Source: Alteromonas aquimaris
GTDB lineage: Bacteria > Pseudomonadota > Gammaproteobacteria > Enterobacterales > Alteromonadaceae
DNA: 64,000 bases
NCBI RefSeq assembly: GCF_026183695.1
Contig: NZ_JAPFRD010000006.1
Coordinates: 1-64,000 of the forward strand
Reading direction: 5' to 3'
The position numbers and the translations under genes are program-made. Of the stretch, positions 30,783 through 41,627 are shown in pieces (positions within the stretch are counted from its first letter, which is position 1; each line of letters opens with the position of its first letter). The notes under the pieces were generated by a model, which was not told the origin of the DNA, made no database searches, and saw only the letters and a program-made list of their open reading frames with translations.

Positions 30783-31643
30783 ATGGATAACTTAGTCGCA
30801 AATAATATCGTGGAAATCACGGTGGAAAATTTTCAGCAGGTCATTTTGCATGACTCCCGTGAAAAAATTGTATTGGTAGACTTTTGGGCTGACTGGTGTG
30901 AGCCCTGTAAAGATCTGATGCCGATCTTGGAAAAAATCGCCGGGGAATACCAGGACAGTATGATTCTGGCAAAAGTAGATTGTGAAAAGCAACAGGAAGT
31001 GGCCGCCCAGTTCGGCATTCGTAACCTACCTACGGTAATGGTGGTAAAAGACGGACAACCCATTGATGGTTTTGCTGGCGCACAATCTGAAGCGCAAATT
31101 CGCGAGATGCTGGCAAAATATTTACCCCAGCCAGAGGACGAGTATTTAGAAAAAGGTATGCAACTAATTGCTGAGGGCAATTATCAAGAGGCCTTCCCTT
31201 TGGTGAAACACGCATACGAATTGAACGAAGCTAATCTTGAAGTAAAGTTGTTATACATTGATTGCATGATAGAAACAGGTTCGATTAATCAAGCTAAGGA
31301 ACTGTTAGCAACGATTAAACTGGTAGACCAGGATAATCGTTACCACGCATTAAACAGTAAAATTGAATTGGCTGAACAGGCATCGCAAAGCCCGGAAATG
31401 CAAAAATTAAAAGAAGCGGTGGAACAAAATCCTAACGACTTGCAGCTTAAAATTGATTTAGCGGTACAGTTGCAACAAGCGCACAAAGCAGATGAAGCAT
31501 TAGAGTTGTTGTATCAGGTGTTATTAAAGGATGTTAATTTCGGCGATGCGAAGAAGGTGATGCTCGACATGATCAACGCGTTGGCTGACGGTGACACCCT
31601 GAAATCATCCTATCGTCGGAAAGTCTACAGCTTACTTTATTAA
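30783..31643 (+). CDS. cnoX: Thioredoxin-TPR co-chaperone CnoX
   Basis: The 286-residue protein matches E. coli YbbN/CnoX over its whole length. A thioredoxin domain (~5-115) is followed by TPR repeats (~120-280), ending RRKVYSLLY as in the family. CnoX holds oxidised unfolding proteins and passes them to GroEL. Unlike the E. coli protein, which has no CXXC, the active site here is WCEPC, so it may also reduce disulfides. I choose ATG 30783, with AGG 8 bases upstream; ATG 30765 would add six residues without a ribosome-binding site. Confidence 0.92.
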   Translation: MDNLVANNIVEITVENFQQVILHDSREKIVLVDFWADWCEPCKDLMPILEKIAGEYQDSMILAKVDCEKQQEVAAQFGIRNLPTVMVVKDGQPIDGFAGAQSEAQIREMLAKYLPQPEDEYLEKGMQLIAEGNYQEAFPLVKHAYELNEANLEVKLLYIDCMIETGSINQAKELLATIKLVDQDNRYHALNSKIELAEQASQSPEMQKLKEAVEQNPNDLQLKIDLAVQLQQAHKADEALELLYQVLLKDVNFGDAKKVMLDMINALADGDTLKSSYRRKVYSLLY

Positions 31644-31672
31644 TCGAAATAGTATTCACGGCCGGATAAATC

Positions 31673-32842
31673 ATGTATCAGCAATTTTATCAGCGCTTCA
31701 TAAACGCTAATCAGGGTAAGCAGCATTACTCTTGTCATAGTCATTATTTTTGGCCAGATGTCACGCGGGATGCCATGCTGGCCTACTGGGACGATAGCGC
31801 TAAATGGGTGGACGACAAGTGGGGACATTTTTTTCAGGATGTGGTGCCAACCGTTCAACGTAACATTGCCGACACGTTAAATACAGATTGGCCTGAGCAG
31901 ATTGTCTTTGCACCCAATACGCACGAATTTGTCTTTCGCATTTTATCTTGCCTGGATTTTTCAACACCACAAACGATTGTTACGACGGATAGCGAATTTC
32001 ATAGTTTCCACCGCCAGCTTAACCGTTTAGATGAGCTCGATACTATCAATGTTGTACGCGTGCCAACGCAGCCATTTGCGACATTCAATCAGCGTTTTAT
32101 TTCAGCTATTCAACAAAACCAGCCGGATCTGGTGTTCTTTAGTCACGTGTTCTTTAATTCCGGTTATTGCGTGCAGGACATTGAGCATATTGTGACCTCG
32201 GTTAACGATGCTGATACATTAGTTGTTATAGACGGCTATCATGCCTTCATGGCTTTACCGATTGATATCAAGACAATCCAGCAGCGCGTATTTTATTTGG
32301 GCGGAGGCTACAAATATGCGCAAAGTGGCGAAGGGGTCTGTTTTGCACACGTTCCTCCTCAGACGAGATTAAGACCACTCTACACGGGGTGGTATGCTGA
32401 ATTTGGAGCGTTAGAAAAACGTAAAGGCAAACAGGTCCAATACAGTGAAGATGGCATGCGATTCGCTGGTGCTACCATGGACTTTTCGGGACTGTATCGC
32501 ATGCGGTCTGTTTTTGAGCTGCTAAAAAGTGAGAATATAAATGTTTCGGCGATTAATCATTATATTAAAACCATTCAGCAGGCATTTCTTGCCAAACTGG
32601 ATGAAATTGATCATCCATTAGTGAACCGTAAAACGCTTGTGGTTGACTTAGTAGAGCATTGTGGTCATTTTCTCACTTTTACGCTACCCGATGACGAGAC
32701 CACTGCTCGATTAGCTGCGTTTCTTAAACAACACGGCGTATTAACGGACTACCGAGGTGATCGCCTGCGATTTGGCTTTGCTCTCTACCATAACGCTGAT
32801 GAGATTGATTTGTCCTGCCTGACCACGTTTTCGGAGACATAA
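31673..32842 (+). CDS. Class V aminotransferase-fold PLP enzyme
   Basis: A 389-residue PLP enzyme of the kynureninase/cysteine desulfurase-like group. The PLP-binding Asp is in LVVIDGYHAFMALPI and the Schiff-base lysine is probably in YLGGGYKYAQSGEG (~213). The N-terminal region lacks recognisable markers of NifS/IscS, and the active-site cysteine loop of desulfurases is not visible. Substrate unknown. Its stop overlaps the start of the next small gene (TAATG), so the two are coupled. Confidence 0.8.
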   Translation: MYQQFYQRFINANQGKQHYSCHSHYFWPDVTRDAMLAYWDDSAKWVDDKWGHFFQDVVPTVQRNIADTLNTDWPEQIVFAPNTHEFVFRILSCLDFSTPQTIVTTDSEFHSFHRQLNRLDELDTINVVRVPTQPFATFNQRFISAIQQNQPDLVFFSHVFFNSGYCVQDIEHIVTSVNDADTLVVIDGYHAFMALPIDIKTIQQRVFYLGGGYKYAQSGEGVCFAHVPPQTRLRPLYTGWYAEFGALEKRKGKQVQYSEDGMRFAGATMDFSGLYRMRSVFELLKSENINVSAINHYIKTIQQAFLAKLDEIDHPLVNRKTLVVDLVEHCGHFLTFTLPDDETTARLAAFLKQHGVLTDYRGDRLRFGFALYHNADEIDLSCLTTFSET

Positions 32843-33027
32843 TGGATTGGCTTTGGCCCGCACTGGCAATAGTTTGTATTATCGAAGGCCTTGGCCCTTT
32901 ATTGATTCCAAACCGGTGGCGTCTTTATTTATTAGAAATTAGCCAGCAGCCCACCAATCACCTTCGTCAGATTGGCGGTGCGCTGGTGGTCATTGGTACA
33001 ATCAGCTTGTTTTTCCTCATTAGCTAA
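32842..33027 (+). CDS. DUF2065 (YjeT-like) small membrane protein
   Basis: A 61-residue protein with two hydrophobic helices (DWLWPALAIVCIIEGLGPLL and ALVVIGTISLFFLIS) joined by NRWRLYLLEISQQP. This is the DUF2065 pattern of E. coli YjeT, which also lies directly upstream of purA. Function unknown. It starts on the last base of the aminotransferase stop. hflKC, the usual upstream neighbours, are absent here. Confidence 0.85.
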   Translation: MDWLWPALAIVCIIEGLGPLLIPNRWRLYLLEISQQPTNHLRQIGGALVVIGTISLFFLIS

Positions 33028-33127
33028 TTATGTATATTTTGAATTTGCATTAAATTTGTACATAAAGGGGGTGATTATCCTCCCACATTTTTGGTAGAAT
33101 CCCCGCCTAATTTTTTAACACTTCTGA

Positions 33128-34429
<1,302 letters not shown>

Positions 34430-34436
34430 TATTTTG

Positions 34437-34475
34437 GCTTCTCCAGATTATTCTGGAGAAGCGTTTATCATCTTT
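34437..34475 (+). terminator. Rho-independent terminator after purA
   Basis: An 11 bp perfect stem GCTTCTCCAGA/TCTGGAGAAGC (34437-34447, 34452-34462) with a TTAT loop is followed by GTTTATCATCTTT. It starts 7 bases after the purA stop. Confidence 0.8.
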
Positions 34476-34604
34476 ATTTTTCCCGCTTTTTTCTAGTCCC
34501 CTTATTAACTTATATTGAGGCAAATGAGCCTTCATCAGGGCTAAGTTTTATAACTTTTTCTTCCCTGTTTCCCTGATATACTGGCTTTAGATTTGTAAAC
34601 AGTC

Positions 34605-36017
34605 ATGGGTATCAACATGTCAGTATCGTCCGCCTCCTCTTCTGCTTGCAGCAATGCTGAAGAAGTCCGTCGCGCCCTTAATACTTGTTTTCATTCAGGT
34701 AAGACCCGTGCGTTGACATGGCGAAAGCAGCAACTTGAACAGCTTAATAAGTTACTTACCGAAAATGAACAAGCCATCTTTGATGCCCTGAAAGATGATT
34801 TAGGGAAGAGTCAAACCGAGGCATGGCTAGGAGAATTTGGCTTTTTACAAAGTGATATCGCTCACACGTTATCGAACCTGGAAAAGTGGGCGGCACCCCG
34901 AAAAGTAGCGACGCCCCTGGTTGCTCAACCGGGTAAGAGTTACTTGCAAGCAGAACCGCTCGGTGTGGTTCTCATTATTGGTGCCTGGAACTACCCCTTA
35001 CAACTACTTCTTGCGCCCCTGGTTGCCGCGCTTGCCGCAGGGAATTGTGTACTGTTAAAACCCTCCGAGCTGGCGGCTGCCACCTCATCTCTTATCGCCC
35101 AACTCGTACCGCAATATTTGGATCGTGAGGCGATACAGGTAATTGAAGGGGGGAAGGACGAAACCAGCGATCTACTCACCCAAAACTGGGATCATATATT
35201 TTATACTGGTGGTGAACAGGTCGGTAAAATTGTTATGCGTGCCGCGGCAGAACATCTAACGCCAGTAACGCTGGAACTGGGCGGCAAAAGCCCCTGTGTC
35301 GTCGACTGCAAGACAGACTTATCCACAACAGCCAAACGTATTGTCTGGGGGAAGTGGATGAACGCAGGGCAAACGTGTATTGCGCCTGATTATATTTTGG
35401 TAGAACAATCCTTCAAAGATGAACTTATATTGGCACTTAAAAAAGTGTTACAGCAACAATACGGCGATTCTCCGCTAACTAATGACGACTATGGAAAAAT
35501 CATTAATCAGCGCCATTTCGAACGCTTAAAAAATTATTTGCATAAGGCTCACGTAATCCATGGCGGCAATGCAGATGCGCAGAAGATAAAAATCGAGCCC
35601 ACCATTGTCGAAGTATCAGATGAGACCCATCCCTTACTTCAGGAAGAAATCTTTGGTCCTATTTTGCCAATTATCGCGGTAACGGACCTTAATGAGGCGA
35701 TTGAATACATCAATCAGCGTCCTAAGCCACTAGCCCTTTACTTATTTACCCAACGTAAAGATTTTGAGCAAAAAATACTTCAACAAACCAGCGCGGGCAA
35801 CGTGTGTATAAACGATACCTTGATGTTTATGTCGAACCCGGATTTACCATTCGGCGGTGTAGGCAGCAGTGGTATGGGTAATTATCACGGTAAAGCAGGA
35901 TTTGATACATTTAGCCATTTGAAAAGTATAATGAAGCGTTCATTTAAGTTTGACGTGCCAGTGCGCTATGCACCATTTAAAAAATGGAAACTGGCAATAC
36001 TGAAAAAATTAGCGTAA
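34605..36017 (+). CDS. Aldehyde dehydrogenase, class 3-like
   Basis: A 470-residue NAD(P)-dependent aldehyde dehydrogenase with no signal peptide. The cofactor region is [20 protein letters not shown], the catalytic glutamate is in [13 protein letters not shown], the nucleophile Cys is in [13 protein letters not shown], and [10 protein letters not shown] follows. The short N-terminus and C-terminal [18 protein letters not shown] tail fit the ALDH3/fatty-aldehyde or coniferyl-aldehyde branch. The start is uncertain (ATG 34605 or 34617; neither has a strong ribosome-binding site). The VOC gene follows 17 bp later. Confidence 0.9.
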   Translation: MGINMSVSSASSSACSNAEEVRRALNTCFHSGKTRALTWRKQQLEQLNKLLTENEQAIFDALKDDLGKSQTEAWLGEFGFLQSDIAHTLSNLEKWAAPRKVATPLVAQPGKSYLQAEPLGVVLIIGAWNYPLQLLLAPLVAALAAGNCVLLKPSELAAATSSLIAQLVPQYLDREAIQVIEGGKDETSDLLTQNWDHIFYTGGEQVGKIVMRAAAEHLTPVTLELGGKSPCVVDCKTDLSTTAKRIVWGKWMNAGQTCIAPDYILVEQSFKDELILALKKVLQQQYGDSPLTNDDYGKIINQRHFERLKNYLHKAHVIHGGNADAQKIKIEPTIVEVSDETHPLLQEEIFGPILPIIAVTDLNEAIEYINQRPKPLALYLFTQRKDFEQKILQQTSAGNVCINDTLMFMSNPDLPFGGVGSSGMGNYHGKAGFDTFSHLKSIMKRSFKFDVPVRYAPFKKWKLAILKKLA

Positions 36018-36034
36018 ACCATAGAGAAGTAGTG

Positions 36035-36451
36035 ATGCCGCAACCGTTTCATTTAGCTATACCAGTCGACGATTTACTAGCAGCAGAAGAGTTCTATGGC
36101 GGCTTATTAGGCTGCGATAAAGGCAGAAGTAGTGACCATTGGGTGGATTGGGATTTTTTTGGTCATCAGCTGGTCACCCATTTGGTTAAAGCCATGCCAT
36201 CGCTACCGGAATTTAACCTGGTGGATAATCACCAGGTACCCGTGCCGCATTTTGGCGTTGTATTAACCATGGAACAATGGCGCGCCCTGGCGACCCGCTT
36301 AGAAGCTGCACACATTGATTTTGTCATTAAGCCATATATCAGGTTCAAAGGACAGCCTGGCGAGCAGGCCACCATGTTCTTTATAGACCCCGCGGGCAAC
36401 GCGTTGGAATTCAAAGCGTTCGCTTCAATTGAGCAATTATTTGCCATTTAA
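36035..36451 (+). CDS. VOC (glyoxalase/dioxygenase-like) family protein
   Basis: The 138-residue single VOC module starts [20 protein letters not shown] and ends [19 protein letters not shown]. The metal-binding positions His (FHLAIPV), His (VPHFGVVL) and Glu (ALEFKAF) are present. Substrate unknown. I use ATG 36035 because [10 protein letters not shown] is the natural domain start and AGAGAAG lies upstream; the open frame begins at 35984 inside the aldehyde dehydrogenase gene. The 3' end overlaps the convergent gamma-glutamyltransferase stop by 4 bp. Confidence 0.85.
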   Translation: MPQPFHLAIPVDDLLAAEEFYGGLLGCDKGRSSDHWVDWDFFGHQLVTHLVKAMPSLPEFNLVDNHQVPVPHFGVVLTMEQWRALATRLEAAHIDFVIKPYIRFKGQPGEQATMFFIDPAGNALEFKAFASIEQLFAI

Positions 36452-38130
36452 TTGCGCTTATCTTTGCCTACCACCATACTTTTTCCGCGGCCGCTTTTTT
36501 CTGAAGCGGCTTCCAGCCCGGCTGGTGTGTGCTTGATTAAATGAATATCACCAAAACGGCGCTTGTCCAGCGTATATCCCATCTCACTTAACGCTTGAAG
36601 CATGGTAGCATCGAAGCCCTCATGCACGCGCAAGGTGTCTTTGGGCAAAAGCTGATGATGGAAACGCGGGGCATTTGCCGCTTGTTCTGCATCCAGATTA
36701 AAATATAGGCTGGCTAAGATAGATTGCGCCACCGATGAAATGATGGTGGTTCCCCCTGGCGAACCGGTCACCAGTTTAACGCGGTCATTTTTAAGAACGA
36801 TGGTGGGCGTCATGGAAGACAGCATACGTTTATGGGGCTGAATTTCATTCGCTTCGCCCCCAACGGCACCAAAGAAATTAGGCACGCCCGGCTTTGCACT
36901 GAAATCATCCATTTCATCGTTAAGTAAAAAACCAGCGCCTTCCACTACTACCCCGCTGCCAAACGTCAGGTTGATTGTGGTGGTATTAGCCACCGCATTC
37001 CCCCACTTATCTACGATCGAAAAGTGGGTGGTATCTTCACTTTCTGCTAAGCCAGGTTTGACCGCATCTGTATCTGAAATGGCCGTTAAATTAACTTCAG
37101 CTGCCCGCGATTCGATATACTTAGGGTCGATCAGCGCTGCCTGCGGGACATCAATAAAGTCGGGATCGCCCATATAAGTGGCGCGGTCGGAAAACACCCT
37201 TTTACTGATCTCTGCCATCAGGTGCACATAAGCTGCGCTGTTGTGTTCAAGCTGCTCAATGTCATCTGCGCGTGCAGCAAACATTCCCAGAATTTGTGCC
37301 ACCGCAACACCCCCGGAACTGGGGGCGGGAGACGTCACCACATCGTAACCCTGCCACTCAACGGTGATGGGTTGCCGCCACGCCGCTTCGTAATTCTTTA
37401 AATCGGCTTTATTTATCAGGCCGTCATTTTTAAGCATGTAAGCATCGATAAGTTTTGCGGTTTCCCCTTCGTAAAAGCCTGCACGGCCCTCTTGTTGAAT
37501 GCGTTTTAATGTTTCTGCGAGTTCAGGCTGACGAAATACTTCATTCGCGTGCATGTGACCGAAATACTTACTGAAATTACCTTTTAGCCCTCTTTTTTCC
37601 AGCTTTTCTAGATACCACACGACATTGTCGGCAAGCGCTTTGGGAACTTCAAAGCCTTTTTCTGCCAAGGTGACGGCAGGCTGTAACAAGCGCTGCCAAG
37701 GTAATGTGCCATAACGTTTATGGGCTGCCCACATCCCTGCCACTGTACCTGGGACACCTGCTGCGCGCGCACCAAACAGAGAATCATATGGCTTGACGTT
37801 GCCCTTGTCATCCAGGTACATATCGCGGGTTGCCTTTTCGGGGGCAATTTCGCGATAATCAAGAAAAGCCGGTTTCCCCTCCATCACTAACGTCATAAAG
37901 CCACCGCCACCGAGATTACCTGCTTCTGGCAAGGTAACCGCCAACACGAATTGAGCAGTAATGGCCGCATCCACTGCATTGCCACCTTCTAGCAGCACAT
38001 CCATCGCCGCATCAGCACTAAACCTGTCCGGCATCGCCACCGCGTGCTCTTCAACTTTCGCAATGGAAGCAGGGTCTGACGCACAACTGGTAAGCGTTAA
38101 GGTAACTAAAAACGAGAAAAATAAGCGCAT
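36448..38130 (-). CDS. ggt: Gamma-glutamyltransferase, probable lipoprotein
   Basis: A 560-residue Ntn-hydrolase precursor. ATG 38130 gives a lipoprotein signal ([19 protein letters not shown], lipobox LTSC). The proenzyme should self-cleave before the Thr of [20 protein letters not shown] (~385) into large and small subunits. [12 protein letters not shown] and [12 protein letters not shown] are conserved substrate-site segments. It hydrolyses or transfers gamma-glutamyl groups, for example from glutathione, in the periplasm. It follows the NhaC-type antiporter gene by 4 bp and is probably co-transcribed. Confidence 0.93.
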   Translation of the reverse strand: MRLFFSFLVTLTLTSCASDPASIAKVEEHAVAMPDRFSADAAMDVLLEGGNAVDAAITAQFVLAVTLPEAGNLGGGGFMTLVMEGKPAFLDYREIAPEKATRDMYLDDKGNVKPYDSLFGARAAGVPGTVAGMWAAHKRYGTLPWQRLLQPAVTLAEKGFEVPKALADNVVWYLEKLEKRGLKGNFSKYFGHMHANEVFRQPELAETLKRIQQEGRAGFYEGETAKLIDAYMLKNDGLINKADLKNYEAAWRQPITVEWQGYDVVTSPAPSSGGVAVAQILGMFAARADDIEQLEHNSAAYVHLMAEISKRVFSDRATYMGDPDFIDVPQAALIDPKYIESRAAEVNLTAISDTDAVKPGLAESEDTTHFSIVDKWGNAVANTTTINLTFGSGVVVEGAGFLLNDEMDDFSAKPGVPNFFGAVGGEANEIQPHKRMLSSMTPTIVLKNDRVKLVTGSPGGTTIISSVAQSILASLYFNLDAEQAANAPRFHHQLLPKDTLRVHEGFDATMLQALSEMGYTLDKRRFGDIHLIKHTPAGLEAASEKSGRGKSMVVGKDKRN

Positions 38131-38134
38131 AATT

Positions 38135-39511
38135 TTATCCAATCATGATTAAGCTGGTCACTAAGTACGCCACTAACGTCAGTCCCCCTGCAGTTAACGC
38201 ATACGGCATTTGCGTTTTAACATGGGTTAACAGATCGCAGCCAGCAGCAATAGAAGATACCGCGGTAGTATCAGAGATAGGCGAACAATGATCGCCAAAA
38301 ATGCCCCCACCCAGAATGGCGGCCAGTACGAGCGAGGGTGGAAGCCCGAATGCTTCAATCAAGGGTACCCCCAAGGGAACTAAAATTGCGAAGGTTCCCC
38401 AAGAAGTGCCGGTGGTAAATGACATGATTGCGCCAGCCAGAAAGAGAGTGGGGACAATCAGGTACACAGGTAGAAATTCACCCACAATTTGCGCCACAAA
38501 CACCCCCGTGCCCAACAGCTTTAAACTGGCACCCAGCGCTAACGAAAATAGTACAATAACCACCACAGGAAGGAGCTCACCCATACCTTTAAATGCAGTT
38601 TCCACAATATGTAAATGACGCATTTGACGATGAATGATTAACAAAATATAAGCTACCGCTGTCGCCATTAGTGTCGCGTATAGCCCTGACTTACTGCCAC
38701 TGCCATTAGCTAAAGAGCCGTCACCAGTCCAGAACATAAAGCCAACCATGCCCAGTACCAGGGTAAGCAAGGGTAAAATCATAAAACGGGCTTTCGATGC
38801 CTTGGTGGTCGTGAGCACAGAATCTTCGGTAGTTAATCGGGCTTCTTCAGCTGCCATAGGCCCATGTACTTTATCTGTGACTATAGTGTAAACAACGATA
38901 GCCAGCGTAATCAGTGCATAAAAATTAAAAGGCACACTCCCCCATAAAATTTCAGCGGAGGTTTGCGGTAAGCTGTAACTGTCCAGCAAACCGATGATAA
39001 ACGCGCCCCAGGCATTTAACAGGATCAAAATACAGATAGGAGCACAGGTACTGTCGATGATATAGGCAAGACGGGCACGACTCATCTTAAACTTGTCAAA
39101 CAGTCCACGGGCAAAAATCCCGGCAGTAAGCACGCTTAAATTGGATTCAATAAATACCACAATGCCGGTCACCATAGTGACGCTCCCCACCTGCCGTTTA
39201 CTTTTGGCGACGCCTTTGGTGACCAACCAGTTAACAGTGGCCGCAATGCCACCCGAATCTCTGATGAGGGCCAGCAATGCACCGACGAGCAACGAAAACA
39301 TTAATATACGTGTATTGCCAGGGGACGCTGCTACGTCAACAATCCGTTCAAGGGTATTAATGGGGGTTATCAACCAGTTTGGATCGGATGCTTGCCAAAT
39401 AAGTAGTGCTTCGGCACAAAGAATAGCCAGAAAGAGAGCGAGAATAACTTCTTTTTTCCAGAAGACGACGATAATAGCGACGAGGGGCGGGATGATAGAC
39501 ATCCATTGCAT
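38135..39511 (-). CDS. NhaC-family Na+/H+ antiporter-like transporter
   Basis: The 458-residue polytopic membrane protein has about 11-12 hydrophobic segments. Family features include LLVGALLALIRDSGGIAATV, VVFIESNLSVLTAGIFARGL and the C-terminal FTTGTSWGTFAILVPLGVPL with GGGIFGDHCSPISDTTAVSS. NhaC relatives exchange Na+ for H+, and some take organic substrates such as malate or lactate. AGGAAA lies 6 bases before ATG 39511. It is the first gene of a two-gene operon with ggt and divergent from the GH3 gene. Confidence 0.88.
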   Translation of the reverse strand: MQWMSIIPPLVAIIVVFWKKEVILALFLAILCAEALLIWQASDPNWLITPINTLERIVDVAASPGNTRILMFSLLVGALLALIRDSGGIAATVNWLVTKGVAKSKRQVGSVTMVTGIVVFIESNLSVLTAGIFARGLFDKFKMSRARLAYIIDSTCAPICILILLNAWGAFIIGLLDSYSLPQTSAEILWGSVPFNFYALITLAIVVYTIVTDKVHGPMAAEEARLTTEDSVLTTTKASKARFMILPLLTLVLGMVGFMFWTGDGSLANGSGSKSGLYATLMATAVAYILLIIHRQMRHLHIVETAFKGMGELLPVVVIVLFSLALGASLKLLGTGVFVAQIVGEFLPVYLIVPTLFLAGAIMSFTTGTSWGTFAILVPLGVPLIEAFGLPPSLVLAAILGGGIFGDHCSPISDTTAVSSIAAGCDLLTHVKTQMPYALTAGGLTLVAYLVTSLIMIG

Positions 39512-39740
39512 ACGATTTTCCTAACACACAAATAGTTATAATTGTTATTCTGGCTGTGACCGGTTTCGAACTGCACCAACCATATTTGTTTGGCTTCACC
39601 ACGTTTACACAAGGCGGGTGGGGCAATAACAGAAAATCACTTGCAGAGCGAGTACACACCATTATGGATTGTTATCATACTGGCATGAGATCGAGTTTGA
39701 AACCTTGTGCAATTAAATTTCACTTAAAAAGTAGTTGTTA

Positions 39741-41582
39741 ATGAAATCATTACCGTTGGCTATTTTGTTATATACCCTGATTGTGTCCTCAGCAAGAGGA
39801 GCTGGGACGACTATTTCCGACCAGCACACAAGGCATATTATCGGTCAGAAAATCATGCTGGATTTTCGCTACTTTTGTGCAGATAACAAGGCCGACCAAC
39901 ATTGCAATAAGCCGGTGCTACATCTAACCGATGAATTGGCTACGGTGCTGGTAAAGGGGCAGATTGGCGGCGTGATTCTGTTTACAGAAAACATTCAAAC
40001 GATCGAGCAAGTCGTGACATTTATTTATGACATGCAACAGTTGATGAAGCAGCACAATTTGCCACCACTTTTCATCGCTATTGATCAGGAAGGGGGGCGG
40101 GTAGCTCGTTTCCCGGATCATATTGCCACCCGCTTTGTGGGTAATATGGCCATTGGTGCCACCTATAAACATCACGGTGTGGATTACGCCAGATATGTCG
40201 CTGATGGTATAGCCAATGCTCTCAAACTACTCGGCATCAACGTCAATTTTGCCCCCAATGTGGATGTAAACGTTAACCCTGCCAACCCTGTTATCAATGT
40301 GAGAAGCTATGGTGAGTCACCGGCAATGGTTGCGCAACTTGGGTTAGCGACCGTGGCCGCCTTTCAGCAACAGCAGCTGATAAGTGCTATCAAACATTTC
40401 CCCGGTCATGGCGATACCCATGTGGACAGTCATTCAGGTCTGCCCAGAGTCAGCCATACTCGTCAGGAAATTAACGCAACGGACCTGCTACCATTTCGCA
40501 CCATCATTGCCAGTCATACGCCGCCGGCTATGGTGATGAGTGCGCATATCCAATATCCTGCCCTGGACGATACAACTCTCGTTACCGCAAAGGGCACCGT
40601 CACCACAGTACCGGCTACGCTTTCACGAAAAATACTGCATAACTTGTTGCGCCGGGAGTTGGCCTATGAGGGGGTTGTCGTGACAGATGCATTGGATATG
40701 CAGGCGATTTCACAGTTTTTTAGTCAGGCTGACGCTACGTTGCATGCGTTTAGAGCGGGCGCTGATATAGCGTTAATGCCCTATATGATAAGGAGTAACG
40801 CCGATATTGAAGATTTTTGGCAATGGCAGCAGACCCTTACTCTTGCTGCCGAATCTGGCGAATTGGATAACGGCGAGTTAGTTGCCTCTCTGACGCGTAT
40901 CCAGCAGCTTAAACAACGGTTTCAGGTAGGGCAATTTATAAATCAGCCTAAACACGTAAGGATAAAGAACGCAAAAAAAGCCTTGCCGATACCCGCAAAC
41001 AAGGAGCTTGAAAAGCAACTAGCCAAAGACTCTGTAACAACTTTAATTGACAACAATGCTTTACCGCTATCGGATAAGCGAAACTGGCAGGTTGTCATGC
41101 CTGATAGCGCGCGATGTGACGCATTTATCCGCAGCGTAAAAAAGGTTAACACGGCTGTTCAAATTAACTGTACCAGTCTAGCTACGATCCCTGTAAAACC
41201 ACCACGTTTGTCAGCTAACGACATATTGATTATCGGGGACATCTCCCCGTTGCACTCGACTTACGAAATGGGCGGCATGGATCCTCCCGAACAACTAAGG
41301 CGACGGGCTAGTAATCAACAGCAACAGCAATGGCTCAAGCCCATCATGCAGGAAGCGAAAAACAACGCCATACCTGTAGTGCTTATCGCGCTGCGCACGC
41401 CATACCTCGTTGCAGAATTCGCACAATATGTAGATGTGGCGCTAGCAACCTATGGCTACAACGTGGAAGTGAATAACAGCAAAGCCTCGGGAGCAGTATT
41501 TGAAAGTGTCGCAGAAGTGCTGTTGGGAAATAGCAAAACGCAAGGGAGCCTCCCCGTGACGGTAGAGCTTGGATTGCAGTAA
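39741..41582 (+). CDS. nagZ: Secreted two-domain GH3 beta-N-acetylglucosaminidase (NagZ type)
   Basis: The 613-residue product has a signal peptide (MKSLPLAILLYTLIVSSARG), so unlike E. coli NagZ it acts outside the cytoplasm. The catalytic GH3 barrel (~30-390) has the NagZ signature SAIKHFPGHGDTHVDSHSGL, containing the His/Asp dyad of this family, plus AIDQEGGRVARF and VVTDALDMQAIS. A C-terminal alpha/beta domain (~430-610) follows, as in B. subtilis NagZ (YbbD). The expected reaction releases GlcNAc from GlcNAc-MurNAc fragments. It is convergent with the dld-namZ-murQ-symporter operon. Confidence 0.88.
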   Translation: MKSLPLAILLYTLIVSSARGAGTTISDQHTRHIIGQKIMLDFRYFCADNKADQHCNKPVLHLTDELATVLVKGQIGGVILFTENIQTIEQVVTFIYDMQQLMKQHNLPPLFIAIDQEGGRVARFPDHIATRFVGNMAIGATYKHHGVDYARYVADGIANALKLLGINVNFAPNVDVNVNPANPVINVRSYGESPAMVAQLGLATVAAFQQQQLISAIKHFPGHGDTHVDSHSGLPRVSHTRQEINATDLLPFRTIIASHTPPAMVMSAHIQYPALDDTTLVTAKGTVTTVPATLSRKILHNLLRRELAYEGVVVTDALDMQAISQFFSQADATLHAFRAGADIALMPYMIRSNADIEDFWQWQQTLTLAAESGELDNGELVASLTRIQQLKQRFQVGQFINQPKHVRIKNAKKALPIPANKELEKQLAKDSVTTLIDNNALPLSDKRNWQVVMPDSARCDAFIRSVKKVNTAVQINCTSLATIPVKPPRLSANDILIIGDISPLHSTYEMGGMDPPEQLRRRASNQQQQQWLKPIMQEAKNNAIPVVLIALRTPYLVAEFAQYVDVALATYGYNVEVNNSKASGAVFESVAEVLLGNSKTQGSLPVTVELGLQ

Positions 41583-41627
41583 GGTTCGTTAGTCGACGTA
41601 ATTTAATTGGTAAATATTAGCGATGCA

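Noticed and set aside
39556..39741. 61-codon frame between the NhaC and GH3 genes
   Set aside because: Lies in the divergent promoter region and shows no coding character.
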